The notes under the pieces were generated by a model, which saw only the letters and a list, made by a program, of their open reading frames with translations, was not told the DNA's origin and ran no database searches. Made by a program: the position numbers and the translations under genes. Shown piece after piece: positions 1-9,207 of a stretch of DNA of 64,000 bases (the first letter of the stretch is position 1; the number at the start of each line of letters is the position of its first letter). Source of the stretch: Pedobacter sp. MC2016-24 (GTDB taxonomy: Bacteria; Bacteroidota; Bacteroidia; Sphingobacteriales; Sphingobacteriaceae); contig NZ_JADFBX010000013.1 in the NCBI RefSeq assembly GCF_015223055.1, positions 1-64,000 of the forward strand, written 5' to 3'.

Positions 1-2220
1 ATTGATACTGGTTAAAGTTGCAGGTACATTATCGCTAGCGGTAACACCAGTTTTTGCAACCGCATCTGTATTCGTTAAAGTAATATTATACGTCAATACA
101 TCCCCCGGCCTAACCGTAGCAGGATTACCTACAATTGTTTTAGTTGCGGCAATTTTATTAACAAGCAATGCTGACGTATTTGCTTTTATATTATTACACG
201 CTACACCTAATCCATTATTTGCGCATTCATAATATGGATCCGTGGGTGGAATATTAGGATCGGGATTAGTGGCATCTGGATCCGTAACATCATTAGGTCT
301 TAATATTGTTGCATCTACAGTTATAGTACCTGGGCTAGCACTTACAGGAACCACAACAATACTGTATGTCACCGTGCAACCATTAGCTAAATCAAGTTTG
401 GAATTATAATGGCGTTCATCTCCACTTATTAAGGGTACCGTTTCACTCGAAGCTGGGCAAGACTTAATAAATGTCGCACCCGTTATTTTAAACCCTACAG
501 GAACATTAAAGGCAAAAGGCGCACCTGTAACATCACTTGGGCCATCATTTTTAACCACAACAGTATATGTAATACTTTCGCCCAATATGATCTGATTCTT
601 ATCCGGGGATACGCTTTCAACCTTAAGATCTGCCTTTCTCGTATCGATCTGTGTATTCAAAGTTTCCTCATCCCCTAAAATAAACGTCCAGGTATCTATA
701 GATTTGACATCACCAAAGGTATTCGAAGTTGGGCTAGCGTTTGTTCCCCATATATGTCCATTGGTACTACTTGAGGTGCCCCCCGGGATTACAAACTGAC
801 TGGCATTTCTAGGATTAGAAGGTTTATCATTTTGGGAATATAGTGTAATGTCAGTATCATTCCAATATACTATATCAGACTCAACGGTCGTAAGATCTTC
901 TCCAAGAAGCTGCAGTTTAATACCTTTCGGATTTATTTCTACGTCGAAATACGGAAAATGCACTTCTGCACCTTGCAACTGTATTGTCAATTTAGCCGGA
1001 GCCAATCCAGCAGGTAAGGGTAGGTTATTTCCATCTTTACCATCCCAAGAAACAGAATTATTTCCACTTTGAGCAAAACCAGATATAGTTCGAGTAACAA
1101 AATATCCGGGATCGCCAACATTTTTCGTACTGATAATATTGATGGTATAACGCCCGGAAAGATTCGCAGTAAATTTGATATTACCCCCTTTATTACTTAC
1201 CTGTCCTTCAGTACCATCAACACCAAATATTTTTAGGTTTGTAACTTTGGGTTTTAGCCGTAGATTTTTAAGCCAGGTTGTTCCTCCTGGAACTGCACCG
1301 CTAGCTGTTGCAGGTAAGTCCGCAGCAGGCTTGGTATAGAACATCTTATGTGTAACATCAGTCTGAGAATCTGCAGTGCTTGGATTTTTAACTTTTCCTG
1401 AAAGAAACGTTGCTGTTGAATTATCCAGACTTTTATAAAGTGGTTCACCTGCTGTATCAAAAAAACCTTTATTGTTTACGAAAAACTCAAAACTGATTCC
1501 ATTATTTCCATTATTATCAACGTAGTAAACATAACCATCTTTAGTTAATACATACATTTTACCGTAATAACAGTAGGTGTCTGAAAAATTTGCAAATATA
1601 TCTAAGTTCAGTACGTTTGCATAGACCCTACCACTAATCCAATCGTCTCCCACAGCATTTGCGACAGAGACATCCCAGGCGGCAATCATGATGTGGTTAC
1701 TTGCCGGCGCAAGCCAATTGCTGCTGGCTAGAGTTCCACTACTTTCTCTACCATTTTGCGTATTTGCACTTTCACCTGCAGGGGGGACAAAATCGACGCT
1801 ATAAATGCCATCTCCACCTATCGGTACAGTATAATAAATGGGTAAATAGCGGTTTCCACCGGCAGCCTGACCGGGTAACCTGGGACCCGCCACTTCTTCA
1901 GCTCGATTACTAATTTTACCAGATGTAGTAAACGTAGCAGCAGATCCGTCGGGCTTAACTATTTTAATTGCAGCACTTCCAGTTCCCATTACGCTACTTG
2001 CGAATGTGATTGTTTCACCTGCCTTCGCATAAACATAGTGTCTGTTCAGATTTGCAAATGGATACGAATCGGAGCTTGTAGTACTCGATCTCAATTTAGC
2101 TCTACCGCCAACTCCCGTGGCGTATAAATCCTTAGACCCATCAGCATAACTTAATTGAGCCGCAAACAAGAAGCAGATCAATAATGATGCGAAATAATAA
2201 AATTTAGTAAAGTGTTTCAT
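1..2220 (-). CDS. Secreted DUF11-repeat surface protein, N-terminal part (runs off the left edge)
   Basis: The frame is open from the ATG at 2220 to the left edge, so only the first 740 residues are visible. A signal peptide covers about residues 1-25 (hydrophobic run LLICFLFA, then AQLSYA). A long region with no family I recognise follows; about residues 370-420 resemble a FlgD-like Ig segment (GRYTINI, then SVSWDGKDGNN). A DUF11 beta-sandwich starts near residue 528 (KADLKVESVSPDKN, ITYTVVVKNDGPSDV) and a second near 692 (RPGDVLTYNITLTNTD). Such proteins are usually long cell-surface or secreted proteins with many DUF11 copies and often a C-terminal sorting domain, which lies outside the window. 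The promoter region carries one copy of a 41-bp element shared with the neighbouring AraC-type gene, which suggests co-regulation (inference). Adhesion or surface-layer function is a guess. Confidence 0.85.
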   Translation of the reverse strand, partial: MKHFTKFYYFASLLICFLFAAQLSYADGSKDLYATGVGGRAKLRSSTTSSDSYPFANLNRHYVYAKAGETITFASSVMGTGSAAIKIVKPDGSAATFTTSGKISNRAEEVAGPRLPGQAAGGNRYLPIYYTVPIGGDGIYSVDFVPPAGESANTQNGRESSGTLASSNWLAPASNHIMIAAWDVSVANAVGDDWISGRVYANVLNLDIFANFSDTYCYYGKMYVLTKDGYVYYVDNNGNNGISFEFFVNNKGFFDTAGEPLYKSLDNSTATFLSGKVKNPSTADSQTDVTHKMFYTKPAADLPATASGAVPGGTTWLKNLRLKPKVTNLKIFGVDGTEGQVSNKGGNIKFTANLSGRYTINIISTKNVGDPGYFVTRTISGFAQSGNNSVSWDGKDGNNLPLPAGLAPAKLTIQLQGAEVHFPYFDVEINPKGIKLQLLGEDLTTVESDIVYWNDTDITLYSQNDKPSNPRNASQFVIPGGTSSSTNGHIWGTNASPTSNTFGDVKSIDTWTFILGDEETLNTQIDTRKADLKVESVSPDKNQIILGESITYTVVVKNDGPSDVTGAPFAFNVPVGFKITGATFIKSCPASSETVPLISGDERHYNSKLDLANGCTVTYSIVVVPVSASPGTITVDATILRPNDVTDPDATNPDPNIPPTDPYYECANNGLGVACNNIKANTSALLVNKIAATKTIVGNPATVRPGDVLTYNITLTNTDAVAKTGVTASDNVPATLTSIN

Positions 2221-2272
2221 GCGATAATTTTTCTCTTTATATTACGTTATGGTTTAACCGTATTATACAAGG

Positions 2273-2280
2273 CGCAAATA
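2273..2280 (-). promoter_or_regulatory. Probable -7 box for the DUF11 gene
   Basis: Read on the minus strand this is TATTTGCG, close to the Bacteroidota -7 consensus TAnnTTTG. It begins 25 nt after the end of the 41-bp element and about 52 nt before the ATG. No TTTG -33 box is present at the right distance, which fits a promoter that needs an activator bound at the element (inference). Confidence 0.4.
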
Positions 2281-2304
2281 TGAATGTAGCCAACATAAGT
2301 CCGT

Positions 2305-2345
2305 GCTTCATCCGAACGACAAGGCGTTCATCCCACACGGATGAA
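2305..2345 (-). promoter_or_regulatory. 41-bp conserved element, copy A (candidate operator)
   Basis: This element matches copy B at 3633-3673 at 40 of 41 positions, while flanking DNA differs. It contains TTCATCC twice in direct orientation 20 bp apart, plus an inverted GGATGAA at its end. It lies 84 bp upstream of the DUF11 start. Direct repeats about two helical turns apart are typical AraC/XylS-family operators, so binding by one of the adjacent AraC-type regulators is the simplest reading (inference). Confidence 0.6.
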
Positions 2346-2379
2346 ACGTTTTCAATAAAATCCATCCCGAATAAAAAAC

Positions 2380-3477
2380 TCATTTTAAACAACTTAACCT
2401 GTACTCAGAAGGCGTAAGTCCTTTTAGGGCTTTAAAATGACGGTTAAAGGAGACCTTAGAATTGAAACCACTCTTTTCAGCAATATTTTCCAGGTTATCT
2501 ATGGAATTTTTCTCCAGAAGTCTGCATGCATGTTCGACTCTCAGACCGTTCACATACTCATAGAAATTCATTTTAAGTTTTACATTTAAAACCTGAGTAA
2601 TGTGATGCTTGGGAACACGCATCAGCTTGGCCAACTTCAGGAGTGATAAATCCTGATAAAGATAAACTTGCTGGATGTCCATCAAATACTCCAGTTTAAT
2701 TAAATAAACCTCAAGCTGAGCTTCAGCAATAGCAGATTTTTCGTATTTGCCTTCAAATGGGCTTTCTAAAACCAGGTCTACGGCCACGATTGGTTCAGGC
2801 TCCACAACATCCCTGTTTACAAAATGGTAGAACCTATTGATCACCAAAACACTGCATGCCATGCATCCGTACATCACAAGTCTGAATAAATTCGCTGGGG
2901 TATTAAAACCATCAATACCACCATTATAGTATGCACCAACGAAAGTGACCATGGTAGCAAACAACAACAATACTGTAGCAATGATTACCACAAGTTTATG
3001 CTTTTTAAACTGCTCAGCTATAGATGTAGAATTGTGTAACATCAACCAGATCATGTAAGAGCTGAAGGAAAATACTGTAAACAAAGCAAAATATCTTCCA
3101 TACAAAAAAGTAGGATATTCAGGCATGTCATTAAAGACAAGCATAAAATAACCCATGCAAAATGACATAAACGGGATCGAATGGATCAATACCTTCTTTG
3201 CAGAAATCTTACCGTTCAGAATGATGTAAAAAGCAAAATATAAAAAGGGACCATACATCAATGCAAATGGAGCTAAACGATCATACACGGGATTATTCTG
3301 AAAAAAGTACGCGATGATGAGTATACACAATGCGTGAAAACCAACGTACACATTTGCACTTCTCAATAAACGATCAAAGGGCTTCTCAGATTTGGAACGA
3401 TGCCAAACGCTATAATTAAAAATGGCAAGGATAATAACGATAAGCAAAGTGCACTTTAACAAGGCCATTTGCATCAT
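2380..3477 (-). CDS. Membrane-anchored AraC-family regulator (7TM + HTH), paralogue 1
   Basis: The 365-residue protein has about seven hydrophobic helices in residues 5-220 (for example LLIVIILAIFNY, APFALMYGPFLYFAFYIIL, LVVIIATVLLLFATMVTFVG) followed by an AraC DNA-binding domain at about 262-362. The second helix-turn-helix reads NIAEKSGFNSKVSFNRHF, ending with the family signature GLTPSEYR. Bacteroidota encode many such 7TM-AraC proteins, thought to sense an envelope or membrane signal directly. It is a close paralogue of the next gene, particularly in the HTH. Two ATG codons are possible (3477 or 3474). Its promoter carries element copy B and its stop lies 34 bp before copy A, so it may regulate itself and the DUF11 gene (inference). 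The ligand is unknown. Confidence 0.88.
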   Translation of the reverse strand: MMQMALLKCTLLIVIILAIFNYSVWHRSKSEKPFDRLLRSANVYVGFHALCILIIAYFFQNNPVYDRLAPFALMYGPFLYFAFYIILNGKISAKKVLIHSIPFMSFCMGYFMLVFNDMPEYPTFLYGRYFALFTVFSFSSYMIWLMLHNSTSIAEQFKKHKLVVIIATVLLLFATMVTFVGAYYNGGIDGFNTPANLFRLVMYGCMACSVLVINRFYHFVNRDVVEPEPIVAVDLVLESPFEGKYEKSAIAEAQLEVYLIKLEYLMDIQQVYLYQDLSLLKLAKLMRVPKHHITQVLNVKLKMNFYEYVNGLRVEHACRLLEKNSIDNLENIAEKSGFNSKVSFNRHFKALKGLTPSEYRLSCLK

Positions 3478-3601
3478 AGCTTAATCGATTCAGTTGACTT
3501 TTGTTTCAAAACTTTCAGCCCCCTGTATTCCTTAAAATAGGAGCCTGCGAATAAAATAAAAATGAGCGATTTTGTTTTCATTTTGCTTTTGATAGATTTT
3601 C

Positions 3602-3610
3602 CGCAAAATA
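3602..3610 (-). promoter_or_regulatory. Probable -7 box for AraC paralogue 1
   Basis: On the minus strand this is TATTTTGCG, beginning 22 nt after the 41-bp element. The TTTGCG core lies at position 26-31 after the element, against 27-32 behind copy A, although the sequence between differs. That parallel placement supports a promoter downstream of an activator site. Confidence 0.4.
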
Positions 3611-3632
3611 AACTTACACCACTTAAAAATAC

Positions 3633-3673
3633 GCTTCATCCAAACGACAAGGCGTTCATCCCACACGGATGAA
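3633..3673 (-). promoter_or_regulatory. 41-bp conserved element, copy B (candidate operator)
   Basis: This second copy differs from copy A at a single base. It lies 155 bp upstream of AraC paralogue 1 and 46 bp downstream of AraC paralogue 2. It has the same two direct TTCATCC repeats and terminal GGATGAA. The flanks have diverged, so the core appears to be held by selection rather than by very recent duplication (inference). Confidence 0.6.
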
Positions 3674-3719
3674 TCATATCTATAAAAAATGAAAAAGAGA
3701 AAGAATTAATTTAAACCTC

Positions 3720-4814
3720 TTAAATCGTGTTGGTTACGCGGTAGGCTGAGGGCGTAACCCCTTTTATAGACTTAAAATGGCGGTTAAAGGAGACCTTAGA
3801 GTTAAAGCCACTCTGTTCAGCGATATTTTCCAGCGTATCAAACGAATTTTCCTTTAAAAGTATACAAGCATGCTGAACCCTAAGTCCGTTAACATACTCG
3901 TAAAAATTCATTTTTAGTTTCAAATTCAATACCTGACTAATGTGGTGTTTAGGAATACGTGTTAATTGTGCCAACTTAAGCAAGGACAAGTCCCGATGAA
4001 GATAAACCTGCTCATTATTCATTAGCTTTTCTAATTTGGATAAATAGGAATCAAATTCCGCTTCAGCTAGAACTGATTTTTCGTATCTGCCATCTAAATT
4101 GTTTACCAAACCAAAATCAGCTTCTGGAACGGGGCTTATAGCAGCATTTGACACAACCAAACTATAAAAACGATGAATGATCAGGCTGCAGCAAAACATA
4201 CATCCATACATCAGGAATCTTAAGAGGCCAACTGAGGTTGTGAAATTATCAACGGCCTCATCAGAAAAGGCGCCAACAAACATAATCATAGTTGTAAACA
4301 ACAAAATAATGACAGCAATGATCACAACAAGCTTATGCTGTTTAAGCTGCTGTTTTATAGGTTTGGAGTTGTAAACTATCGCCCATATACTGTAGCTCGT
4401 AAAGGATAATACTGATGCGAGCCCCAAACACTTCCCATAATACTCAACCATATCTTCTGGTAATCCAAATATAATCAGTAAGATATATCCTAAATTAAAG
4501 ACAGCAAAAGGACTTGAATGCAATAATATCTTCCAAAATTCAATATTTCTGTGATGGATGATAAATAGTGCAAAATATAAAAATGGGCCGTACATTAATG
4601 AAAATGGAGCCAAACGATCGTAAAGAGGGTAAGGAAGAAAAAAGTGCTCTATAATAAACACAAATAAGGCATGAACACCAAGATATAAATTTGTAATATT
4701 TAATAACTGGTCAAATGGTGTTTTAGACTTAAAACGAAACCATAAATTCTGATTGATAGCAGTTACCGCGATTACAAGAAGTAAGGTACTTTTCAGCAAA
4801 ACAGTTTGCGTCAT
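3720..4814 (-). CDS. Membrane-anchored AraC-family regulator (7TM + HTH), paralogue 2
   Basis: The 364 residues have the same plan as paralogue 1: about seven transmembrane helices in the first 220 residues, then an AraC HTH domain. The DNA-binding part is strongly alike (shared KLKMNFYEYVNGLRV and SGFNSKVSFNRHFK), so both probably read the same operator, while the membrane half has diverged more, as expected if the signals differ. The start ATG overlaps the stop of the upstream AraC gene by four bases (ATGA), so the two are translationally coupled and form an operon. Its stop is followed by element copy B. The ligand and targets are not known; control of the 41-bp elements is an inference. 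Confidence 0.87.
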   Translation of the reverse strand: MTQTVLLKSTLLLVIAVTAINQNLWFRFKSKTPFDQLLNITNLYLGVHALFVFIIEHFFLPYPLYDRLAPFSLMYGPFLYFALFIIHHRNIEFWKILLHSSPFAVFNLGYILLIIFGLPEDMVEYYGKCLGLASVLSFTSYSIWAIVYNSKPIKQQLKQHKLVVIIAVIILLFTTMIMFVGAFSDEAVDNFTTSVGLLRFLMYGCMFCCSLIIHRFYSLVVSNAAISPVPEADFGLVNNLDGRYEKSVLAEAEFDSYLSKLEKLMNNEQVYLHRDLSLLKLAQLTRIPKHHISQVLNLKLKMNFYEYVNGLRVQHACILLKENSFDTLENIAEQSGFNSKVSFNRHFKSIKGVTPSAYRVTNTI

Positions 4815-5884
4815 GTACCAACGAGTTCAATGGATTCTTTATCCAGAATCCTATTGCTGATATATTCAGACGGATTAAATCCAGTAATCTCTTTAAAATA
4901 TCGGTTGAATGAAGTTTTGGAATTGAAGCCACATTCATGAGCAAGTGATTCGATTTTCAGCCGCCCCCCTTCATTTTTTAACCGTTCAATGGCGTAGGTT
5001 ATTCGATATTCAGCGATGAAACTATAAAAACTTTTACCAATATGAATGTTAAAAATTTCTGAAAGGTAATGTTTAGAAATCTGAAGTTCTTTGGAAAGGA
5101 TTTCTAGAGAAAGGTCTGCACGCAGAAAGCACTCGGTTGATTCGAAGTACCATTTGATCTGTTTTTTGTATCCTACTGCCTGCTCCTCTCCCAACCCGGA
5201 ATTGATATAATTCTGTTCAAGCTTCTTTCTAAATGAAGTCAGGCGCCTTTTTTTCATCTTCGTCATTAACGAAGCATAGGCTAGTATGAACGCAGCAATA
5301 ACCCCCAGCAAACCATAGGTAAAATATCGGTAATCAAAACCCATATCTATATCCAGGGCATACCAGCAAATGAACATCATCGAAGATAATACAGCAATGA
5401 TCACATAAAACCCAGAAATAATTAATAACAATTCATATTTGGGCTCCAGGCTGTCCACATCTTTCGTTCGATCTGAAATAACCAATCCTGCATAAACCAT
5501 GAGGGATATTGGAACTGCATAATAAAACCCCATGTACCCGTCATGCATTGGTTTTGACCAGGAGTAACCCAACCCATTTCCGACAAACACTGCTGTAAAG
5601 AACACAGCAGACACCAGGGCTGGCAAGAAGTGAAGCTTGTTTGAATAAACTGACCGTTCATCATCCTTTAAACAATTATTCGCAAAATAGACAAAAGGCC
5701 CTAGCAACAACCATCCCGGACTCCAAAGATTATCCGAAATCTGTATACCACTTGAGAAAAACTTTACCTTATAAAAAATATTGGCTACAATGAGGCAAAA
5801 TATAACAAAAATGTTAAATTGATACCCTCCAACAGGCATTCTGAGTTGAAGGGAAGTAAATCTTGATCTACTTTTATTAAACAT
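4811..5884 (-). CDS. Membrane-anchored AraC-family regulator, third and more distant paralogue
   Basis: The 357-residue protein has an N-terminal membrane half of several helices (for example FNIFVIFCLIVANIFY and WLLLGPFVYFANNCL) and a C-terminal AraC domain at about 240-345. The HTH core CGFNSKTSFNRYF and the signature GFNPSEY are clear. A basic linker (KMKKRR) follows the last helix. It is the first gene of an operon with paralogue 2 (ATGA overlap). It carries no copy of the 41-bp element upstream. Like its neighbours it is probably a one-component membrane sensor-regulator; the signal is unknown. Confidence 0.85.
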   Translation of the reverse strand: MFNKSRSRFTSLQLRMPVGGYQFNIFVIFCLIVANIFYKVKFFSSGIQISDNLWSPGWLLLGPFVYFANNCLKDDERSVYSNKLHFLPALVSAVFFTAVFVGNGLGYSWSKPMHDGYMGFYYAVPISLMVYAGLVISDRTKDVDSLEPKYELLLIISGFYVIIAVLSSMMFICWYALDIDMGFDYRYFTYGLLGVIAAFILAYASLMTKMKKRRLTSFRKKLEQNYINSGLGEEQAVGYKKQIKWYFESTECFLRADLSLEILSKELQISKHYLSEIFNIHIGKSFYSFIAEYRITYAIERLKNEGGRLKIESLAHECGFNSKTSFNRYFKEITGFNPSEYISNRILDKESIELVGT

Positions 5885-5955
5885 AACAGTTCGAGCTCGT
5901 TTCAGTAATAAATTATAAAGCTAATAAAATTTAATTATAAAAAATCTGTTGCGCG

Positions 5956-6162
5956 TTAAAGACATTCCAGATGTGATTTCAAATGTTCTTCTCCTATTAT
6001 ATCCAATAATTCTGTTATGCCATAATATTTAATAGCAGTAACAATATCAATATGGAATAGTATATCTTCAACTTTTAAACCGCCAATATAAACATCCGAA
6101 AAGTGTACATTTGAAGCCGAAGCAACATGTGCAATCTCTTCATTTTTTAAAGTCAAATTCAT
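5956..6162 (-). CDS. Small hypothetical protein (68 aa)
   Basis: This short frame starts with ATG at 6162 and encodes an acidic, soluble 68-residue protein without signal peptide or cysteines. I recognise no family. Its composition looks protein-like (EEIAHVASASNVHFSDVYIG, then a leucine-rich helix ELLDIIGEEHLKSHLE). It lies 71 bp upstream of the AraC operon in the same orientation and might be its leader gene. No strong ribosome-binding site is visible, which is normal in Bacteroidota. It could still be a chance frame. Confidence 0.45.
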   Translation of the reverse strand: MNLTLKNEEIAHVASASNVHFSDVYIGGLKVEDILFHIDIVTAIKYYGITELLDIIGEEHLKSHLECL

Positions 6163-6558
6163 TTTATCAAAAAAAATTAAATTTCAAATACACTGTTAAT
6201 TACGTTAAGCAGATTCTGTTTCATAGTTTTTTCAATTGAATTTTTGATGAGGTTGTCCATTTATACTTTTTAAGTTTAGGACCTGAATTTATGAGAAAAA
6301 AAAACACTTCATTACAACGATAAATGGAAACTAGGCATTATAACAAGAGCATGGTATATTATTTACGCAAATAGCAATAATTTGTGATATGGTTTATTAT
6401 CTATACCTAAACATAACTTATTAGAACCGTGTAGTAAAAAATGGATGTTAAAGGGTTTACATTTATTTATTAACTATGCCAATTGTAAATATTTGTTGAT
6501 AATTAGTAGATATTTATAACATATCGAATTTCGTATTTTTGTTACATTAGGTAAACTT
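6163..6558. other. 396-bp AT-rich intergenic region between divergent genes
   Basis: No coding frame of note is present. The region separates the minus-strand 68-aa gene from the plus-strand response regulator. TATTTTTG at 6534-6541, 18 bp before the regulator's ATG, matches the -7 consensus TAnnTTTG and may be its promoter, giving a very short 5' leader. I see no RNA gene. Confidence 0.5.
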
Positions 6559-7191
6559 ATGGAGAAAGCCAATACAATAGCCATTGTCTTCGATGACCAT
6601 CTTTTATTTGCCGATTCTTTCTCGGCACTGATAGAACGCTTGGAACTTTTTAGCGCTGTTCACACACTTAATGATAAAAGGGAATTGACACATTTTCTTA
6701 TCAAACACTCAAAAATAAAAATTTACCTGTTTTTGGATTATTATCTGAAAAATGAAAACGGTCTTATGCTTATCAATGAGATAAAACGTTTGAATCGACA
6801 GCTTGTAATCATTGTCATGAGTTCAACTGTTAGCCCTGTAGTAGTTACAAATATTCTGGATTACAAGCCACAGGGATTTATTTCCAAATCATCCGGATTT
6901 GATACGATAATTGAGTGCCTAACTACGATAACAAATGGGCATCAATACATATGCCCGGTAATTAGTAAAATTGTTGATCATACAGATAACTCAACAAAAA
7001 CACCACTTACAGCACGGGAACTGGAAATTCTACAGTACTTTGCGCAAGGATTATCCATCGCCCACACTGCCGAAAAAGCATATCTCAGCAAACATACGAT
7101 TGTAGCGCATCGGCGCAACATGATGGCTAAGGTAAACGTAAATTCCATTACTGAGTTATTGTTATATGCACGCGAACAGGAATTAATCTAA
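6559..7191 (+). CDS. NarL/LuxR-family response regulator
   Basis: The 210-residue protein has an N-terminal receiver domain (about 6-125) and a C-terminal LuxR-type HTH (about 145-207). The phospho-acceptor is D60 in FLDYYLKNENG; the acidic pair is in FDDH and the conserved lysine in FISKSSG. The HTH carries LTARELEILQYFAQGLS and the recognition helix SKHTIVAHRRNMMAKVNV. The gene precedes a cytoplasmic-kinase-domain sensor by 33 bp in the same orientation, so the two form a two-component system. Targets are not evident here, although the divergent AraC cluster is a candidate (inference). Confidence 0.9.
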   Translation: MEKANTIAIVFDDHLLFADSFSALIERLELFSAVHTLNDKRELTHFLIKHSKIKIYLFLDYYLKNENGLMLINEIKRLNRQLVIIVMSSTVSPVVVTNILDYKPQGFISKSSGFDTIIECLTTITNGHQYICPVISKIVDHTDNSTKTPLTARELEILQYFAQGLSIAHTAEKAYLSKHTIVAHRRNMMAKVNVNSITELLLYAREQELI

Positions 7192-7224
7192 ACATGATCT
7201 GAAAAAATCTATACGATAAACCTA

Positions 7225-9168
7225 ATGAAAAACAAATTTTGCCTCTTGTCAGGCAATATAGCTCTCCTTTTCTTATTTTTTCTCCTCGTCAGCAAAACTA
7301 CTACGGGACAATCAACAGTCCGGGCAAGAAAGGAATTTGAAAAGCTGGCCAAGGCCTACCATACAAACCTCATTTCTGCAGACAAATATCTGGACAGTAC
7401 CTATTCGTTAACACAACAACTGGTAAGTGAAGGAACCGAATTTAAAACGCAGGAATTGGTAGGTCTCCTTAGTTTGTATAAAGATATTGCCTGGGGGAAA
7501 AAGGAGTACGGACGTCCACGAGTAAAGTACTACAGGGCACTGGTTGATAATGCAGAGATATTCGGACAAACAGGTGCGGCTATGTATTATAATGAAAAAC
7601 TAGCCCAGGAAATGGCGAAAAACGGCAAAATACGACCTTTGTTGGGAGACGTCTTTAAAATCAAGGCTTTCAATGAGCAAAGTTTATACGATAAAGTGAT
7701 CTCCACGTATAAGGATAAAGAAGGATACATCAAGCATTTGCCGGAACAGTTGCGGAATAATAAAACAGACAATGTCAATGGAATGTATGCTATAGACATC
7801 TTAGCTGTGGCCATCGAAGCCTATATAAAGACCAGAGATACAGCGGCTGTTTATCGAACAGCCCTACTCGCGGATCAAATCGGCAATGCACTCAGAAGAA
7901 AATACCCAATAAACAGGCAGCACATGCTTTACAATGACTTTTATGCCCTGACCAGACATCACGACATTGCTCTTCTTGAGCATAACCAAATCAAAGTAGG
8001 ATTATTACTGGATAGTATACAAACACTAAAAACCACATATGACGACCAGCCTATAACTTTTATAGAAGTACCCCTTTACCAAATGAAGACAGACCACTTC
8101 CTCATTTTAAAAAACCTGGATAGCGTCCGATCTTATATCGAAAAACTCGCATCACTTCCCAATTTTTTTAAAAGTCAGCAACCGATACTTGATGAATACA
8201 AAGCCCAACTACAGGCTATACAAGGTAATTTTCAAGGGGGCTATACATCGTTAACCAGCGCACTTGCACACGAGCGAAAAGCAAAATCGGTATTGATGGC
8301 AGAGATGGACTCTTTGCTATACGCCCATACCGTAGCTGAAAACACGAAGACTGAACTCAGGAAGTCAGAAGAAGTCAAACAACTAAGAACCAATTTGTTA
8401 GTACTCATTTCAATTGCAGCCTCTATTTTTATACTAACGATCTACCTGGTTATGATATATCGAAGCAGAAAGGCAAGTAAACAGATCGAAGCACTCAACA
8501 ATGTAGCCAATATGCAAATCATCGCAATGGAAGAAGCAAAACACCAGGCAGTAAGAGAAGAACAGCAGCGGCTTGGACAAGACCTCCATGATGGTCTTTC
8601 TTCATCTATTGCCGCCATTAGGCATCAATTGGAGGTGTTATCGATGGATATCAATGATATCGCCCTGAAAAACAAATTAAATATGCTCCAACACGAAACG
8701 GAGAATGCCTATAAAGCGGCCCGAAACAAAAGCCATGAATGGTTTAGTGCCGGAGATGAACAACAAGAAGAGTCATTTGAAAAGCAGATTAAACTACTTA
8801 CAGACAGTTCCCTGCCTGATAGTCGCTACGACAAAACTATCCACATCGACGATAGCGCTTTGAAATGTGTCGATATGGATACGCGAATAGCAATACTCCG
8901 GATCATCCAGGAGGCTGTCACCAATATCATCAAACATGCCAGGGCTAAACATGTAGAAATCTTGATTTATGAGGAAGAAGATACCCTCCTATTGACCATA
9001 AATGACGACGGGATAGGGTTAGATGAAAAGAGATCCAGAAAAGGAAAATCAGCTATGGGGTTACAATCCATCCGCCGCCGCGTTCAATCTCTTAACGGCG
9101 ACACTAAGATACATTCAGATGTAAAAGGAACCGAAATAATCGTATCTATTCCATTGGTACACCCATAA
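7225..9168 (+). CDS. Sensor histidine kinase, HisKA_3 type with periplasmic helical sensor
   Basis: The 647-residue protein starts with a signal-peptide-like helix (IALLFLFFLLVS, ending TTTGQ), then a long helical region of about 350 residues that resembles TPR-type sensors, one transmembrane helix near 391-411 (LLVLISIAASIFILTIYLVMI), a coiled-coil linker, and the kinase core. The phospho-accepting histidine is H455 in DLHDGLSSS, the HisKA_3 signature; the ATPase domain shows the N box EAVTNIIKHA, the G1 box NDDGIGLD and a glycine-rich MGLQSIRRRV. This class phosphorylates NarL-type regulators such as the gene just upstream. The sensed signal is unknown. Confidence 0.9.
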   Translation: MKNKFCLLSGNIALLFLFFLLVSKTTTGQSTVRARKEFEKLAKAYHTNLISADKYLDSTYSLTQQLVSEGTEFKTQELVGLLSLYKDIAWGKKEYGRPRVKYYRALVDNAEIFGQTGAAMYYNEKLAQEMAKNGKIRPLLGDVFKIKAFNEQSLYDKVISTYKDKEGYIKHLPEQLRNNKTDNVNGMYAIDILAVAIEAYIKTRDTAAVYRTALLADQIGNALRRKYPINRQHMLYNDFYALTRHHDIALLEHNQIKVGLLLDSIQTLKTTYDDQPITFIEVPLYQMKTDHFLILKNLDSVRSYIEKLASLPNFFKSQQPILDEYKAQLQAIQGNFQGGYTSLTSALAHERKAKSVLMAEMDSLLYAHTVAENTKTELRKSEEVKQLRTNLLVLISIAASIFILTIYLVMIYRSRKASKQIEALNNVANMQIIAMEEAKHQAVREEQQRLGQDLHDGLSSSIAAIRHQLEVLSMDINDIALKNKLNMLQHETENAYKAARNKSHEWFSAGDEQQEESFEKQIKLLTDSSLPDSRYDKTIHIDDSALKCVDMDTRIAILRIIQEAVTNIIKHARAKHVEILIYEEEDTLLLTINDDGIGLDEKRSRKGKSAMGLQSIRRRVQSLNGDTKIHSDVKGTEIIVSIPLVHP

Positions 9169-9207
9169 TTTAGTATTGACTATCAGAGGCATACTTACCT
9201 AAATCCA

